From Bacteroidota bacterium (GTDB taxonomy: Bacteria > Bacteroidota > Bacteroidia > Chitinophagales > JADIYW01): a DNA stretch of 38,280 bases. The translations under genes and the position numbers were made by a program. The notes under the pieces were generated by a model, which worked only from the letters and a program-made list of their open reading frames with translations, was not told the origin of the DNA and ran no database searches. The stretch is from NCBI GenBank assembly GCA_028288625.1, contig JAQBNI010000143.1:1-38280 (forward strand). The letters run 5' to 3'. Below are positions 1 to 10,476 of the stretch, piece after piece. Every line of letters begins with the position of its first letter. Positions within the stretch are counted from its first letter, which is position 1.

Positions 1-6
1 AATATT

Positions 7-336
7 TTGGAGGAAATAATTACAATACTTTTGTTGCTTCTCGTTGCAAATTTCTTTATCATGGGTTTCTTTGGCTGGACTGCCTCTGCACTTGATTTGC
101 ATATATTTTATGAATATGAATTAGAGATAAATCCGGATCGCGATTATATCTTTTGGGGCGCGACAAACAAGATTGAAAGTTACCTGGAAGCAAATGATAT
201 AAGCAATGCAATCAAAACCAGGATCAGGATTTATTATATTCTGATAAAAATGGGAAGAATATTTTCGATCTTATTTTGTTTATTGATTTTAGCATTAATA
301 ATTTCAATTATGATTTGGGTGAGCAATGAATATTAA
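7..336 (+). CDS. small two-TM membrane protein, 5' end uncertain
   Basis: I do not recognise this family. The 109-residue reading has two hydrophobic segments, about residues 4-27 and 84-105, separated by a polar, charged loop of about 55 residues. This predicts a two-pass inner-membrane protein with a soluble middle part. The start is uncertain. A TTG at position 7 opens the frame, but the frame stays open to the window edge, so the true start may lie upstream. The first ATG is at 61 and would cut off half of the first membrane segment. The protein ends about 95 bases before thiG, which has its own promoter, so the two are probably not an operon. Confidence is fair that it is coding and low for any function. 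Confidence 0.5.
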   Translation: MEEIITILLLLLVANFFIMGFFGWTASALDLHIFYEYELEINPDRDYIFWGATNKIESYLEANDISNAIKTRIRIYYILIKMGRIFSILFCLLILALIISIMIWVSNEY

Positions 337-419
337 TTATGCAAATGATTTTTTTTCAATCGTAGTGTTATATAAAGTAAATTGAAAGGCGTTTATTTTT
401 ATATCTCGCGAATACCATA

Positions 420-427
420 TACTTTTG
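420..427 (+). promoter_or_regulatory. Bacteroidota -7 element (TACTTTTG) of thiG
   Basis: TACTTTTG matches the Bacteroidota -7 consensus TAnnTTTG exactly and ends only 4 bases before the thiG ATG at 432. With the usual spacing, transcription would begin at or within a base or two of the start codon, giving a leaderless or nearly leaderless mRNA. No TPP-riboswitch core is visible upstream. The -33 TTG is not clear. Confidence 0.6.
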
Positions 428-431
428 CAGT

Positions 432-1202
432 ATGCAGGATAAACTCGTTATAGCGGAAAAAGAATTTTCATCTCGTTTATTTCTCGGAACGGGAAAATTC
501 GGTTCGCCTGAATCGATGCGGGAAGCCGTAAATGCTTCCGGAACGGAGCTGGTCACCGTTGCATTAAAACGCATCGATCTTAAAACACAATCGGATTCTA
601 TCCTGATGTATTTAAAAAATACAAACGCAAATTTATTGCCGAATACCAGCGGTGTTCGAACTGCAAAAGAAGCGGTGTTCGCCGCGCAGGTGGCACGCGA
701 AGCACTGGAAACAAACTGGCTCAAACTCGAAATCCATCCTGATCCGCGCTATCTTTTACCGGATGCGATTGAAACATTAAAGGCAACCGAAGAACTGGTG
801 AAACTGGGATTTATTGTATTGCCTTACATACACGCGGATCCTGTGTTGTGCAAGCGTTTGGAAGAAGTGGGCACGCATGCAGTGATGCCATTAGGCGCGC
901 CTATCGGCAGCAACAAAGGTCTCGAGACAAAAGAATTCCTGCGCATCATTATTGAGCAAAGCAACGTGCCTGTGATAGTGGATGCAGGCATTGGCGCGCC
1001 ATCTCATGCAGCGTATGCGATGGAGTTAGGCGCGGACGCCGTGCTCGTAAATACTGCTATCGCGATTGCGCACGATCCCGCGCGGATGGCAGAAGCTTTT
1101 AAGATGGCAGTTGAGGCGGGACGAATGGCGTATAAAGCAAGACTGGGAAAATTATCCGATACTGCACAAGCCACCAGTCCGCTCTCTTCTTTGCTCGATT
1201 GA
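432..1202 (+). CDS. thiG: thiazole synthase ThiG
   Basis: ThiG condenses 1-deoxy-D-xylulose 5-phosphate, dehydroglycine (from ThiH) and ThiS-thiocarboxylate into the thiazole phosphate moiety of thiamin, in the cytoplasm. At 256 aa it is the normal size. Family hallmarks are the N-terminal FLGTGKF block (residues 17-23), LPNTSG (69-74), K98 in NWLKLEI as the expected Schiff-base lysine, [10 protein letters not shown] (102-111), GAPIGS, and a C-terminal TIM-barrel phosphate-binding stretch ending in VNTAIAIA. The start at 432 matches the usual ThiG start just ahead of the first beta strand. No thiS, thiC, thiE or thiF is adjacent. Its partner thiH lies about 13 kb downstream beyond two large cargo genes, so the usual thi cluster appears split. 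Confidence 0.97.
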   Translation: MQDKLVIAEKEFSSRLFLGTGKFGSPESMREAVNASGTELVTVALKRIDLKTQSDSILMYLKNTNANLLPNTSGVRTAKEAVFAAQVAREALETNWLKLEIHPDPRYLLPDAIETLKATEELVKLGFIVLPYIHADPVLCKRLEEVGTHAVMPLGAPIGSNKGLETKEFLRIIIEQSNVPVIVDAGIGAPSHAAYAMELGADAVLVNTAIAIAHDPARMAEAFKMAVEAGRMAYKARLGKLSDTAQATSPLSSLLD

Positions 1203-1233
1203 TTTTTTATCCTAACTTTATTAAAACCGATCT

Positions 1234-2499
1234 ATGTCGAGACCGTTGCAATGTCCGCACTGTGGCGCCAGCGAAGCTAATTTATTACAGGATAATCTTT
1301 ATCAATGTAAATCCTGCGGAACTATTTATGAGTATGGGGAGAAGGATGAGCCTGTATCTGCATTAAAGCCTCAGGAATTTAAGGAAGAAAATTTACCGCA
1401 AGCCCAAAAGAAAATCACAGCGTCCATTGTACTTGGAATTGCATTGCTGATCATCGGTTTTGCAGCGGCGGTATTTTTTTCCGGAAAGATCAAAACAAAA
1501 TCATCTTCATCCATCAATAAAACTCTTTTTAAAAATTCTAATGAAACCAACAGCAGCTTTACAGTTGTAAATGCGGAGAAAGGTCCGCAGGTCTGGACTC
1601 TTTCCCGCAGAAATTCTGATGGATTGACAGAAGTGAGTTATTTTTTGAATCGCGTAGATGCCTTGAAAAATAAGGTGATCAGCTCACTGCAGATCGGGAA
1701 TACGATCACATGGAAACAAAGCTTTGAAGATGCATACAAGATCGGCGCGCTAAAAGCAATTGGCAATATTTGCTATGTTACCAATGGCAATCAGCTTATC
1801 GGTTTCGACGTCAACACACAGCAGCAGATCGTAAACAACGACACACTTATTAAAAGATTTTCGCCACTGGTAAATGGCATTGCAGCTGTTGAAGATGTGT
1901 ACGATCTCGATGGATTTCAATTGACAACTAAGGAGGGTTATAAATTCTATTATATTCCCGTACCGGGAAAACTGCTGACAGAAAAAGAATATAATGACAG
2001 AAAAAGCACGGATGATGAAGTGAGTACTATACAATATGTCTTTACAGACAGCAAGCGTCAGCAGCTGTATAAGATCAACAGGAAAACAGGAAAAATATTT
2101 AAAAATAGATTGAATGCTTCCATACTCAGTAATATTATTAATGACAAGAGTGATTGGTATAAGAAGACCTATAAAATAAATTCCCTGGAAGAGTTTATAT
2201 CAGGTGAGATTTTTTTCAATGGCAATGTTTTATATGCCGATGAAAATAAAATTTTAATTGTTTATCAAACCGAAGCAGAAGATAACTCGCCTGTGGAGGT
2301 AAAATATTTGAGCACTGATCAAAAACTTTTATGGACGAGATCCGGCGCAGATGCTGCGGTGTTTAAACCGATGGTAAAATCCGGGAATACTCAAAGCCTG
2401 TTGCATGGAAATCAACTGGTGGTTATTCAGCCTTACCAGGAAGCAATTTGTTTGAATGATGAAGATGGAAGTGTTTTATGGGTGTTCAAGCCTTATTAG
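1234..2499 (+). CDS. zinc-ribbon, single-TM protein with propeller-like C-terminal part
   Basis: This 421-aa protein starts with a zinc ribbon of two CxxC knuckles (C7/C10 and C25/C28), then a short charged linker and one membrane helix at about residues 61-83. The rest (about 90-421) is predicted outside the cytoplasm. It has repeated beta-rich stretches with W, G and D patterns, such as VWTLSRR, GNTITWKQSF, KLLWTRSG and GSVLWVFKPY, suggesting a PQQ-like or WD-like beta-propeller. I cannot name a family with certainty. A near-consensus -7 element TAACTTTA lies 13 bases before the ATG, and thiG ends 31 bases upstream, so the gene may be read through from thiG or have its own promoter. Its stop is only 3 bases from the stop of the convergent giant gene, leaving no room for a separate terminator. 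Confidence 0.75.
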   Translation: MSRPLQCPHCGASEANLLQDNLYQCKSCGTIYEYGEKDEPVSALKPQEFKEENLPQAQKKITASIVLGIALLIIGFAAAVFFSGKIKTKSSSSINKTLFKNSNETNSSFTVVNAEKGPQVWTLSRRNSDGLTEVSYFLNRVDALKNKVISSLQIGNTITWKQSFEDAYKIGALKAIGNICYVTNGNQLIGFDVNTQQQIVNNDTLIKRFSPLVNGIAAVEDVYDLDGFQLTTKEGYKFYYIPVPGKLLTEKEYNDRKSTDDEVSTIQYVFTDSKRQQLYKINRKTGKIFKNRLNASILSNIINDKSDWYKKTYKINSLEEFISGEIFFNGNVLYADENKILIVYQTEAEDNSPVEVKYLSTDQKLLWTRSGADAAVFKPMVKSGNTQSLLHGNQLVVIQPYQEAICLNDEDGSVLWVFKPY

Positions 2500-2502
2500 C
2501 GA

Positions 2503-5500
2503 CTAATGTACGGCAATCTTCGTAGTGTGAATACTGCTTCCGTCGACCACTTGTATGATATAAATACCGTCAGCCAGTTGCTTTTTAAGCTCGAGGTTTA
2601 GTTTATTAAAGCCTGTTTGCACCTGTTTATTTTCGTGGTATAATTGTTTCCCGGAAATTTCAAATACGTTGACTGCAACCTGCTTGTCTATAGAGGAATT
2701 TAATTCTACAATGATATTTTGCGGGCTGGAATAGATATGTAATGTTTCGGTTTCATTACATCTCACTTGTATGAGTGGGTAGATCGTTTGTTTGCCATTC
2801 CAGTCAACTTCTATCAGTCGGTAATAACTATCAGGAGATACCATTACAGAATCAGTAACAGTATATGTTTTCGGCGTGTTTGAATAACCGGCTGCAGCAA
2901 TGATCGCAACATCTGAAAACTGCGTGCCGTGAACAGAGCGCTGTAAAATAAATTTGCTGCTGTTTTGTTCGCTTGCAGTTTTCCATGTCAGCATCACAGA
3001 TCGTTCATCAATACAATTTCCAATAAAGCTGACCAGTTCAACAGGTAATGCCGAAGTGTATCCGTCGCCGCCGCCTGGTGCAAAATCTGAGAATCCTGAA
3101 TAACCCACGCCGATAATATTATAATAGCCCGATGTAAGGCAGGGATCGCCACCTCCGGCATAAGCGCTCCAGTCCACTGTTCCCGTAGGCGCTTTCAATG
3201 CACGGTATACATTTTTATAAACTAATCCAGATACGAGCACATCTTCATTCGGGTAGAGGTTTAAATTCTTCAGGTTTGGATGCAGGTAAATGTCATAATC
3301 AAAAGTAGTGCTTGTACTGCTTGCCATATTCCATTTTCCTTCACCGGTCATATCGGAATACTTATAAAATTTTTGTGCACCGCTGCAGGTGAAATAAATA
3401 GGACCAACCATGCAGATTCCGGGGTCGCCCGGAATAAATTTCGCAGCGGCTTTATCGCTGCCTAAGAAATTGGTAGATGATTTTATATCTATCTGCAGCG
3501 GATTATATGCTTCACCGGAGACAGCATCTCCAATCGGATATTCATAAGTTGCTGCCGAATTAATTCCTCTTTCCAAAGTTCCATAAACATATTTGTCATC
3601 ACCATAAATTCCGGTGCTGTTCGGTGTCTCATAACCTGTAACTGCACCTGCAACACTTGGATTTGTCACAGAAAATTTATTGGAATTTGTTTTTAAAATA
3701 CCACCGGAAAAATTCAGATTATTTGAAGTCGTTAAATTTACCTGCTGGTCAACCAGTGTTTGTGAAGGTTTCGCGAGTTCAACATTATAAAGGTTGAATG
3801 TCCCGCTGCCGCTGATCGTTTGTGTCCCACTTCCGGAAAGCTTAAGGATCCCGGTACCTGCATTGTTTGTGAGTGTACCATTATTTGTGATATCTCCCTT
3901 CACTTCAAGCCCTGTACCATTACCATAGCTCGCAGAACTGCCGCCATCATAAGATGCATTAGAGAATAAAGAACCGGTACCAATATTTATATTCCCGTTT
4001 ATCAGCATGAAGGAAGTACTGATATTATTGTTATATACAGTAACTGCAGATAAACCTGTAGTACCAATATTTAAATTTCCTTTTACTGTGCATAAACTTG
4101 TGGAAGCTGTGCCTCCACTCAGGATCATAAGTGAATTATTAAAAGAAAATGCAGAACCTGTTTTATTTTCAAAATACAGATCGGGATAATACATACCCGA
4201 ACTTACAACTGTTGGATTTCCATCGGCATTATATCGGTAGATAAATTTTCCTGATGCAGAAATATTACTAATGCCCGTTTCATAAAAATCTCTGTACTTG
4301 CTTGCAGAAGAAGTATTGGTTTTGATTACAGAACCTGCAGCGCCTAATGTCCAGGTAGCATCGTTAGAAGTTCCTGTATTGTCTTCATAGCTTACGCCAT
4401 TGACGCTCGAACCGCGATCATATAACGTGCCGTTTACAATCAGGTCGGCGCCGGTATGACCATTCATAACAGTCATTAATGCCGTGGTTGAAATTTCAAG
4501 CGTATCATCTGTATTGACCGTTACTTTATCAATATTAAGATTAACCGGCAGCGTAACATAATTTTGAATAGTTACTTCGTCACAATTTTTTGCAATCGGA
4601 TAGGTACATGCTGCAATCCATGGTCCGCCGGAAACATCACTCATTTCCCATGTTGACTCATTTGTCCATAAACCATTGGCAACAGACCTGTACATGAGTT
4701 TACTGGTTGGGTTATATTGGGCAGCATTGCTGCTTTCAACGCATTCGGGTGAGCCGGTAGAACCTACTTTCGAATAAAACTGGTAGCCCGTTAATTCAGC
4801 TGTACTTCCGCTGATGGTAATACTACTTGTGCCTGAACCGGAAACAGAATAAGCTGATGGTAGTGAACTGACCGTAGTCCAGCCGTTCATTGTGGATGGA
4901 TCATTGTAATACCATATGTAACTGGTAGATCCTGTAGAGCTCGTAGCAGCTACACTCAGTGAAATTGTATTGGCACAACCTACATCTGCAGGATGTGTTG
5001 TGATCGTAACCGTTCTTCCTCCCACTACAAATGGAGGGAAACCCAAATCACTGCAGGTTTCTGTGCTGATTACCCAATCACTGCTTGTATAAGTAGTATT
5101 CGGTCCAATTGCAGTGGCTTTGCGTACCTGGCTGAAACCTGGCTGAGAACCTGCGCCATAATTAGGATTATTCACCTTATCAATGATCGTTCCTGATTTT
5201 ACAAGAAACACCTGGTCATTACCATTCATGCCGCTTGCAGTCGGAATATCCCATGCCTTAGTAACAGAACATGAAGATGCGCTTGTTCCAAGACTGAATA
5301 TCTTAACAGCCCCGCTGCTGATCGATCCTGATAAGGAATAATCTATTGTATTTGTTCCACCTTTATTACCTGTGGTAACAATCCTTAGCACGTAACTGGT
5401 GAGCGTAATTGTAGAACCTGTAGGATTGAAAAATTCAACATAGCTAAGCGTGCCGCCGTTGTAATCATAAACTTCGGAAATATATACATCTGAGCCTGCA

Positions 5501-8500
5501 GAAGAAGTATTACAGCTGCCATTGTCTGCTAAAAGCGTATACTTTGCCGAAGAAGTTACAGTACAGGCGTCGGAGCCTTTCACTTTAATATAATCAGTTG
5601 GTGCACCTGAAGGCACTTGCGCGATGATCGTAGTATTGTCAACCACTGAAAAAGTAGTAGCGTTTACCGTGCCAAACTTTACGACAGTGGCGCCGGTAAA
5701 GCCGGTACCCGTAATAGTTACCCGTGTTCCAACCGGTCCGCTCGTTGGGTTAAATGAAGTGATGCTCGCTGATGGTGTGCACGGTAGATCTGTTATAACA
5801 GAAATTTCATTTGAATTGCCGGAAGTACAGCCACCGTTATCGGCTCTTACCACATAGTAATAAGTTGTAGAGGAATTCAGGTCTGTTACATCCAGTGAAT
5901 TTCCTGTAATATTTGCATTCTGATAGCCGGAAACAAAAGTTTGCATGTACTTTCCTTCAACGAGTATATTATCAATGCCGCTGGTACCGCCACTAGCAAC
6001 AGTGGTATTATTGACGTTGGTATTTGAAGTCATGATCCATCTCAAATAAACTGAAGATTGATTATCACATGCTGACGGTAAAGTGATATTCGATAATACG
6101 CCTGTAGTCCAGTTATCTCCAATCGTAACTGTAGCAGGTACATCGGTATAAGTACCTCCGGCGCCGATCTTATATTGAACTTTAAAATTTTTTGGTCCCG
6201 TACCCGATGATCTCTGCGCAGAAGAAAATCTCGTATTTGAGTAACCTGTAGTGGAGAAATTTACCTCCCAGTATTTAGAACCCGAACCATTATCCCATCC
6301 GGATATAGACGCCGCACTTGTACTGCTTGATTGAACAGGCGTATAAGTAATTGGACCCCCCGTTGCATTATTGGTCAGCGTCTGACTTGTATTTGCAGCT
6401 ATACCGCCATCCGCTGTTGCATTGTCAGGACTATTAGGAAAATTCCATGAAACTAAATTATCATACGTAGTCCCTATCGTATACACATCCACATAATAAC
6501 TTGTTGCACCGGAAACGGTATTCCAGTTTGCTGTAAAAGATGTGCTGCCGATAAATGTACCGGCAGTTGCAGTGGGTATAGCAGGTGTATTTATAGCAAC
6601 AGTGATGCCGTTAGAAGTAGCAGTAGTTGGCGAAGCACAGTTTGCTGTACTTGTCATGATACAAGTGATCACATCACCGTTGGTTAAACTGCCGCTGCTG
6701 TATGTAGCGCTAACCCCAAGATCCGTGCTGCCGTTTTTCCACCAGTGATAGGTTGGCGTTCCGCCATTGGTTGGAGTAGGTGTAAAAGTGATAGTCGTAC
6801 CTGTGCAAACACCGCCTGAAGGACTCGCGGCAATAGTTACAGAAGGAGTTACAGGCGAAGTGATCGACATCGTAATATTATTTGAATTGGCGGTAGCCGA
6901 TGTTACGCAACTTACCGTGCTTGTCATCACGCAGGCTATTACATCCCCGTTTGTTAAAGCGCTGCTGCTATAAGTCGCACTTACCCCGAGATCGGTGCCG
7001 GTGCCAATACCATTTTTCCACCAGTGATAGGTCGGCGTTCCTCCGTTGGTGGGCGTTGGTGTAAATGTTACATTGATGCCTGCACAAACGGCACCTGCCG
7101 GACTTGCAGCTATGCTTACAGCCGGTGTCACCGCACCGTTGATTGTTATATTGCTGCCATTGTCACCTGAATTAAAATAAGTAGGTGAGTTGTTGTTAAC
7201 CACCCGGACCCTGTATCCGGAGCCGGCAGTATAAGCTGCAGGAATTGTAGCAGTAACATCGCCGGCAGTACTTGATACATACGTCAGTAATTGTGATGTA
7301 GCATTTGTTGGAAATGTTCCTGTGTTGTTTGAAATTTGAATGTCAAAATGTGGAGTGAAAGAACCTGTTGTAGTAAAAGGTAATGTGATCGTATTCCCCG
7401 TACTGTTGCAAAATGGTCCGAAAGAAGTTGCAGTGGTAGTAATGGAAGATCTGTCTCCTAAAGCATAATATCCCGGAACCATACCGGCATTGGAAGTAAT
7501 GGTAGTACCGATGCTGTTATTGCCCACATATGTATAGTCGCCGGATTGAACACTGCTGCTGTATCCCATAGCTCCCGTTGTTGTTGATATGGAGTTTTCT
7601 GTTATCCGAACCGTGCTGCTTGTAAAAGTTCCGCTTACCGTTTCAAGCAGCCAGTTTCTCCCGTCGATGCCGGTTAAAGTTCCGTCAAAAGTACTTGCAC
7701 CCGTTTCCGATAAAGTAACTTTCATTACGGGGTTCGACGCTGTTATAGGATTTATGATTTCAAATGGTCTGTAATTATTTCCTCCATCAGACAACGGGAA
7801 TAAATAAGTAGCCGTTCCGTTGATCAGCTTCCAGGTCATTGGTCCTTTCACACATGTGCCGGAAGAGAAAGTTCCGGTGACTGCAGTAGTTGCAGTATTG
7901 TTTATGTTTACAAAATTTATTGAAGAAGTTATGAATTGTCCGCTTACAAGATTTAATGAGCCGTCAACAGTATTAAGTACTTTTAATGTAACCCCGCTGG
8001 AATTGTTTATGGTTAAATTATTGCAGGAAGCAGGTAAGCCGTTTCCTGTTACTTGTACAGCGTTTCCGATATACGTATAGTTTGCAGCCGTGCTGTAACT
8101 TCTTCCACCTGTTGTTAATATATTCCCGTTTGCAATAATGCCTGTAGTAATACCGGCTGTATGCGTTACTTCAATTGTACCACCGCTTGCCAGCGTAAAT
8201 GATCCCGCTCCTGTAACATTGTAAGGCGATGCCCCGGTTCCGCAGGTGAGCTTGCCGGTTACTGTACAGGACATTCCCGAAGCAACAGGTATGTCAGAAG
8301 CCAGAGTAACCTGTGCGCCGCTGCTAACATTGTAAAACATGCTGCCGTTATTCAGTGTTCCGGAACTTGTAAACGTTTGGTTACTCGTTCCGCCGAATAT
8401 AATGTTTAACTCTGATCCTGTACTTTGCAGTGATTCATCGAATGTAGCTCCCGTGCCTAATAAAAAATTACCTTTTAATGTCAGCGATTGCGGTACGCTT

Positions 8501-10248
8501 CCGCATGCCGTACTGGAATTCCAGAGTACGCTGCTGGTTCCGGATATTTCAAAATTCCCGTTTACGGTTAATGCATATGATGAGCATGCAGTTTTTAACC
8601 GGAGAATATTACTGTTCGTATTTAAAAATTTAAGGTTACCGTTGATGGTTGCCAGGCTACCGCCAAGAGAAGTAGTTGTGCCTAATGACTGTGCACTGCA
8701 TTCCCATGTAAAATGATGAAAGGTTTGGGACAGACCGGTCGGGATATTGTCTATAACTCCTGTAATATAACAAGTTGATCCGCTGCTCCATGTTGCTGTA
8801 GGAATAATTCCTCCGTCTCTCGCGTGCTGATAGATGCCGGTTGTTCCGATGGTTGTGGTGCCTGTGGAAGTATATGATGCGCCCGCATTGGATCCTGTAC
8901 CGTTTACTTTTAAAGTTCCGCTGATATCTGCAGTGGCAGATGCAGCAAGGATCATAGAAACTGAATTTGAAGAACTGTAATCCAGGGTTAATGAAGCTGT
9001 GCTTGCGACAGTAAGATCTGTTCCTGTAACATTTGAAATAGTTAATGTAGTGCTGGCTCCGGAATTTTGGAAGACAACTGTTTTGCCCGCATTGATCGTT
9101 AATGAACCAATGGTTGCTGTCGGAACGGATGCAATAGTGACATTTGAATTGACAATCACATTATCGAGCGCTGTCGAAGGCGTTGTTCCGTCACTTAGAT
9201 CCCAGTTTGTGGAGGTTGTCCAGTTGCCGCCGGTTGCGCCTGTCCAGGTATATGTTTTAGTGGCTGTTGTTGTAAGCGTTTGCGTACATGAATTCCCGCT
9301 GGTAGTTGGTGTAGCATTTACTGCCCTGACGCGATAATAATAAGTTGTACCCGGAGATAAGTTTGTGTTTACCGAATAAGTAGTCACATTACCTACATTC
9401 AATCCGTTATATCCTGTAACAAAGCTTGCAAAAGTTGAAGAGGTGGACACATCCAAAATATAACTGGAAGCGCCTGTTAAAGAACCCCAGTTTGCGGAAA
9501 AGCTTGAAGACGTGATTGCTGAAGCGGCAGAAGAAACAGGTCCTCGCAGGAAATTGATAAAATTGGTATTCGTAGAATTATTTCCCGATCCAAAACTAAT
9601 GGAGGCAGATCCACCGATGGTAACTCCGGATGTTCCTAAATTAAAATCTCCTATAACTGAGCTTGCATTATTTACATAAGCAATATCTGCCGCCGTGCTG
9701 GCACCGTTAGTATTGGTAGTAGTGCCAATTGTTGCCCCTGCAGCAATTGCAGTCCATTGAGTTCCTGCATTTCCTGCTCTTAATGTATGAATGTTACCAG
9801 CAGTACCGCTTGTACTGCCTGATTTGATCATACACATATCATTGTTACCCAGATCAAAACTTCCTGCGACTGTAAAATATGTTGTATTAGAGCCGCCGAT
9901 ATCCAGGTTAAAATCCGTACAGCTTGTAGTGATATCAGCCGCAGTAGCCACTGTTGCTTTTATCACTATTAATGTTCCGGCATGAATGCCATTCCAGAAA
10001 GAAATATTATTGAATGTTATAGAACCTCCGGCATCACCTGCATTGCTACCGGAAAAATCTTTTACAACGAGGTTTCTTAAATCAGCATTATCCTGGATAA
10101 CCAGTAATTCTATTATATCATTAGTACCACCGGTATTCCTGTATTTATTAACTACTACACTTTGTCCAAAAGAATTAATACTCCCGATCAACAGGAGTAA
10201 AAACAAAACAGCAGGGAGCTTTTTTTTAATGGTGTAAAATATCATCAT
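2503..10248 (-). CDS. giant multidomain secreted protein with T9SS C-terminal sorting domain
   Basis: This 2581-aa protein has a signal peptide (cleavage probably near FGQ, residue 29), then a lamin-tail-like domain (about 30-170), a fibronectin III-like module (about 235-325) and a long Ser/Thr/Gly/Asn-rich beta-helix-like stretch (about 330-1030). Two tandem Ig-like repeats of about 93 aa follow (about 1035-1225, sharing TYHWWKNG and YSS..LTNGDVI), then another Fn3-like region, an IPT/TIG domain (about 1490-1570), a second lamin-tail-like domain (about 1577-1740) and a second beta-helix-like region. The end is the typical LPVELVSF...YYRLIEVDWNGKQ module and a type A T9SS sorting domain ending GIYIIQVVDGSS...KIAVH. 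It is probably exported by the T9SS and anchored at the surface or released. The role (adhesion or matrix) is inferred from architecture; no catalytic domain was seen. Confidence 0.93.
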   Translation of the reverse strand: MMIFYTIKKKLPAVLFLLLLIGSINSFGQSVVVNKYRNTGGTNDIIELLVIQDNADLRNLVVKDFSGSNAGDAGGSITFNNISFWNGIHAGTLIVIKATVATAADITTSCTDFNLDIGGSNTTYFTVAGSFDLGNNDMCMIKSGSTSGTAGNIHTLRAGNAGTQWTAIAAGATIGTTTNTNGASTAADIAYVNNASSVIGDFNLGTSGVTIGGSASISFGSGNNSTNTNFINFLRGPVSSAASAITSSSFSANWGSLTGASSYILDVSTSSTFASFVTGYNGLNVGNVTTYSVNTNLSPGTTYYYRVRAVNATPTTSGNSCTQTLTTTATKTYTWTGATGGNWTTSTNWDLSDGTTPSTALDNVIVNSNVTIASVPTATIGSLTINAGKTVVFQNSGASTTLTISNVTGTDLTVASTASLTLDYSSSNSVSMILAASATADISGTLKVNGTGSNAGASYTSTGTTTIGTTGIYQHARDGGIIPTATWSSGSTCYITGVIDNIPTGLSQTFHHFTWECSAQSLGTTTSLGGSLATINGNLKFLNTNSNILRLKTACSSYALTVNGNFEISGTSSVLWNSSTACGSVPQSLTLKGNFLLGTGATFDESLQSTGSELNIIFGGTSNQTFTSSGTLNNGSMFYNVSSGAQVTLASDIPVASGMSCTVTGKLTCGTGASPYNVTGAGSFTLASGGTIEVTHTAGITTGIIANGNILTTGGRSYSTAANYTYIGNAVQVTGNGLPASCNNLTINNSSGVTLKVLNTVDGSLNLVSGQFITSSINFVNINNTATTAVTGTFSSGTCVKGPMTWKLINGTATYLFPLSDGGNNYRPFEIINPITASNPVMKVTLSETGASTFDGTLTGIDGRNWLLETVSGTFTSSTVRITENSISTTTGAMGYSSSVQSGDYTYVGNNSIGTTITSNAGMVPGYYALGDRSSITTTATSFGPFCNSTGNTITLPFTTTGSFTPHFDIQISNNTGTFPTNATSQLLTYVSSTAGDVTATIPAAYTAGSGYRVRVVNNNSPTYFNSGDNGSNITINGAVTPAVSIAASPAGAVCAGINVTFTPTPTNGGTPTYHWWKNGIGTGTDLGVSATYSSSALTNGDVIACVMTSTVSCVTSATANSNNITMSITSPVTPSVTIAASPSGGVCTGTTITFTPTPTNGGTPTYHWWKNGSTDLGVSATYSSGSLTNGDVITCIMTSTANCASPTTATSNGITVAINTPAIPTATAGTFIGSTSFTANWNTVSGATSYYVDVYTIGTTYDNLVSWNFPNSPDNATADGGIAANTSQTLTNNATGGPITYTPVQSSSTSAASISGWDNGSGSKYWEVNFSTTGYSNTRFSSAQRSSGTGPKNFKVQYKIGAGGTYTDVPATVTIGDNWTTGVLSNITLPSACDNQSSVYLRWIMTSNTNVNNTTVASGGTSGIDNILVEGKYMQTFVSGYQNANITGNSLDVTDLNSSTTYYYVVRADNGGCTSGNSNEISVITDLPCTPSASITSFNPTSGPVGTRVTITGTGFTGATVVKFGTVNATTFSVVDNTTIIAQVPSGAPTDYIKVKGSDACTVTSSAKYTLLADNGSCNTSSAGSDVYISEVYDYNGGTLSYVEFFNPTGSTITLTSYVLRIVTTGNKGGTNTIDYSLSGSISSGAVKIFSLGTSASSCSVTKAWDIPTASGMNGNDQVFLVKSGTIIDKVNNPNYGAGSQPGFSQVRKATAIGPNTTYTSSDWVISTETCSDLGFPPFVVGGRTVTITTHPADVGCANTISLSVAATSSTGSTSYIWYYNDPSTMNGWTTVSSLPSAYSVSGSGTSSITISGSTAELTGYQFYSKVGSTGSPECVESSNAAQYNPTSKLMYRSVANGLWTNESTWEMSDVSGGPWIAACTYPIAKNCDEVTIQNYVTLPVNLNIDKVTVNTDDTLEISTTALMTVMNGHTGADLIVNGTLYDRGSSVNGVSYEDNTGTSNDATWTLGAAGSVIKTNTSSASKYRDFYETGISNISASGKFIYRYNADGNPTVVSSGMYYPDLYFENKTGSAFSFNNSLMILSGGTASTSLCTVKGNLNIGTTGLSAVTVYNNNISTSFMLINGNINIGTGSLFSNASYDGGSSASYGNGTGLEVKGDITNNGTLTNNAGTGILKLSGSGTQTISGSGTFNLYNVELAKPSQTLVDQQVNLTTSNNLNFSGGILKTNSNKFSVTNPSVAGAVTGYETPNSTGIYGDDKYVYGTLERGINSAATYEYPIGDAVSGEAYNPLQIDIKSSTNFLGSDKAAAKFIPGDPGICMVGPIYFTCSGAQKFYKYSDMTGEGKWNMASSTSTTFDYDIYLHPNLKNLNLYPNEDVLVSGLVYKNVYRALKAPTGTVDWSAYAGGGDPCLTSGYYNIIGVGYSGFSDFAPGGGDGYTSALPVELVSFIGNCIDERSVMLTWKTASEQNSSKFILQRSVHGTQFSDVAIIAAAGYSNTPKTYTVTDSVMVSPDSYYRLIEVDWNGKQTIYPLIQVRCNETETLHIYSSPQNIIVELNSSIDKQVAVNVFEISGKQLYHENKQVQTGFNKLNLELKKQLADGIYIIQVVDGSSIHTTKIAVH
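6580..7140 (-). repeat. tandem pair of about 280-bp repeats inside the giant T9SS cargo gene
   Basis: Two diverged copies, about 6580-6860 and 6860-7140, encode the paired Ig-like modules of the giant cargo protein. Shared DNA landmarks such as CCACCAGTGATAGG recur about 280 bases apart. The copies differ mostly at third codon positions, pointing to an old internal duplication rather than a recent one. Confidence 0.75.
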
Positions 10249-10476
10249 ACCTCAAATACAACTAGTTTTTTAATATACAAAAATTTATAATGCATATTTA
10301 ATTATACCAACCCTCAAAATTATATAAAAACCACCAATAATGCTTATTAATTTATCAATACCTGAGTGTGGATGTTTATGACCATAAAACTCTTTTTTAT
10401 TAAAAATTGAGAAAATAGCGGTAATATATTGAGGAATTGTGTGGATATTTAATCTGTTTTCACCGAAAAGGAAAAA

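Noticed and set aside
337-431. Possible TPP riboswitch upstream of thiG
   Set aside because: No CTGAGA or other conserved TPP-riboswitch core could be found here or in 13957-14136 before thiH.
368-724. 118-codon open frame opposite thiG
   Set aside because: It is antisense to a highly conserved enzyme and has no recognisable domain.
3280-10237. Many open frames of 60-125 codons on the plus strand opposite the giant cargo gene
   Set aside because: They follow the Thr/Ser/Gly-rich codon pattern of the minus-strand gene, have no promoters or known motifs, and overlap fully with a protein with clear domains.
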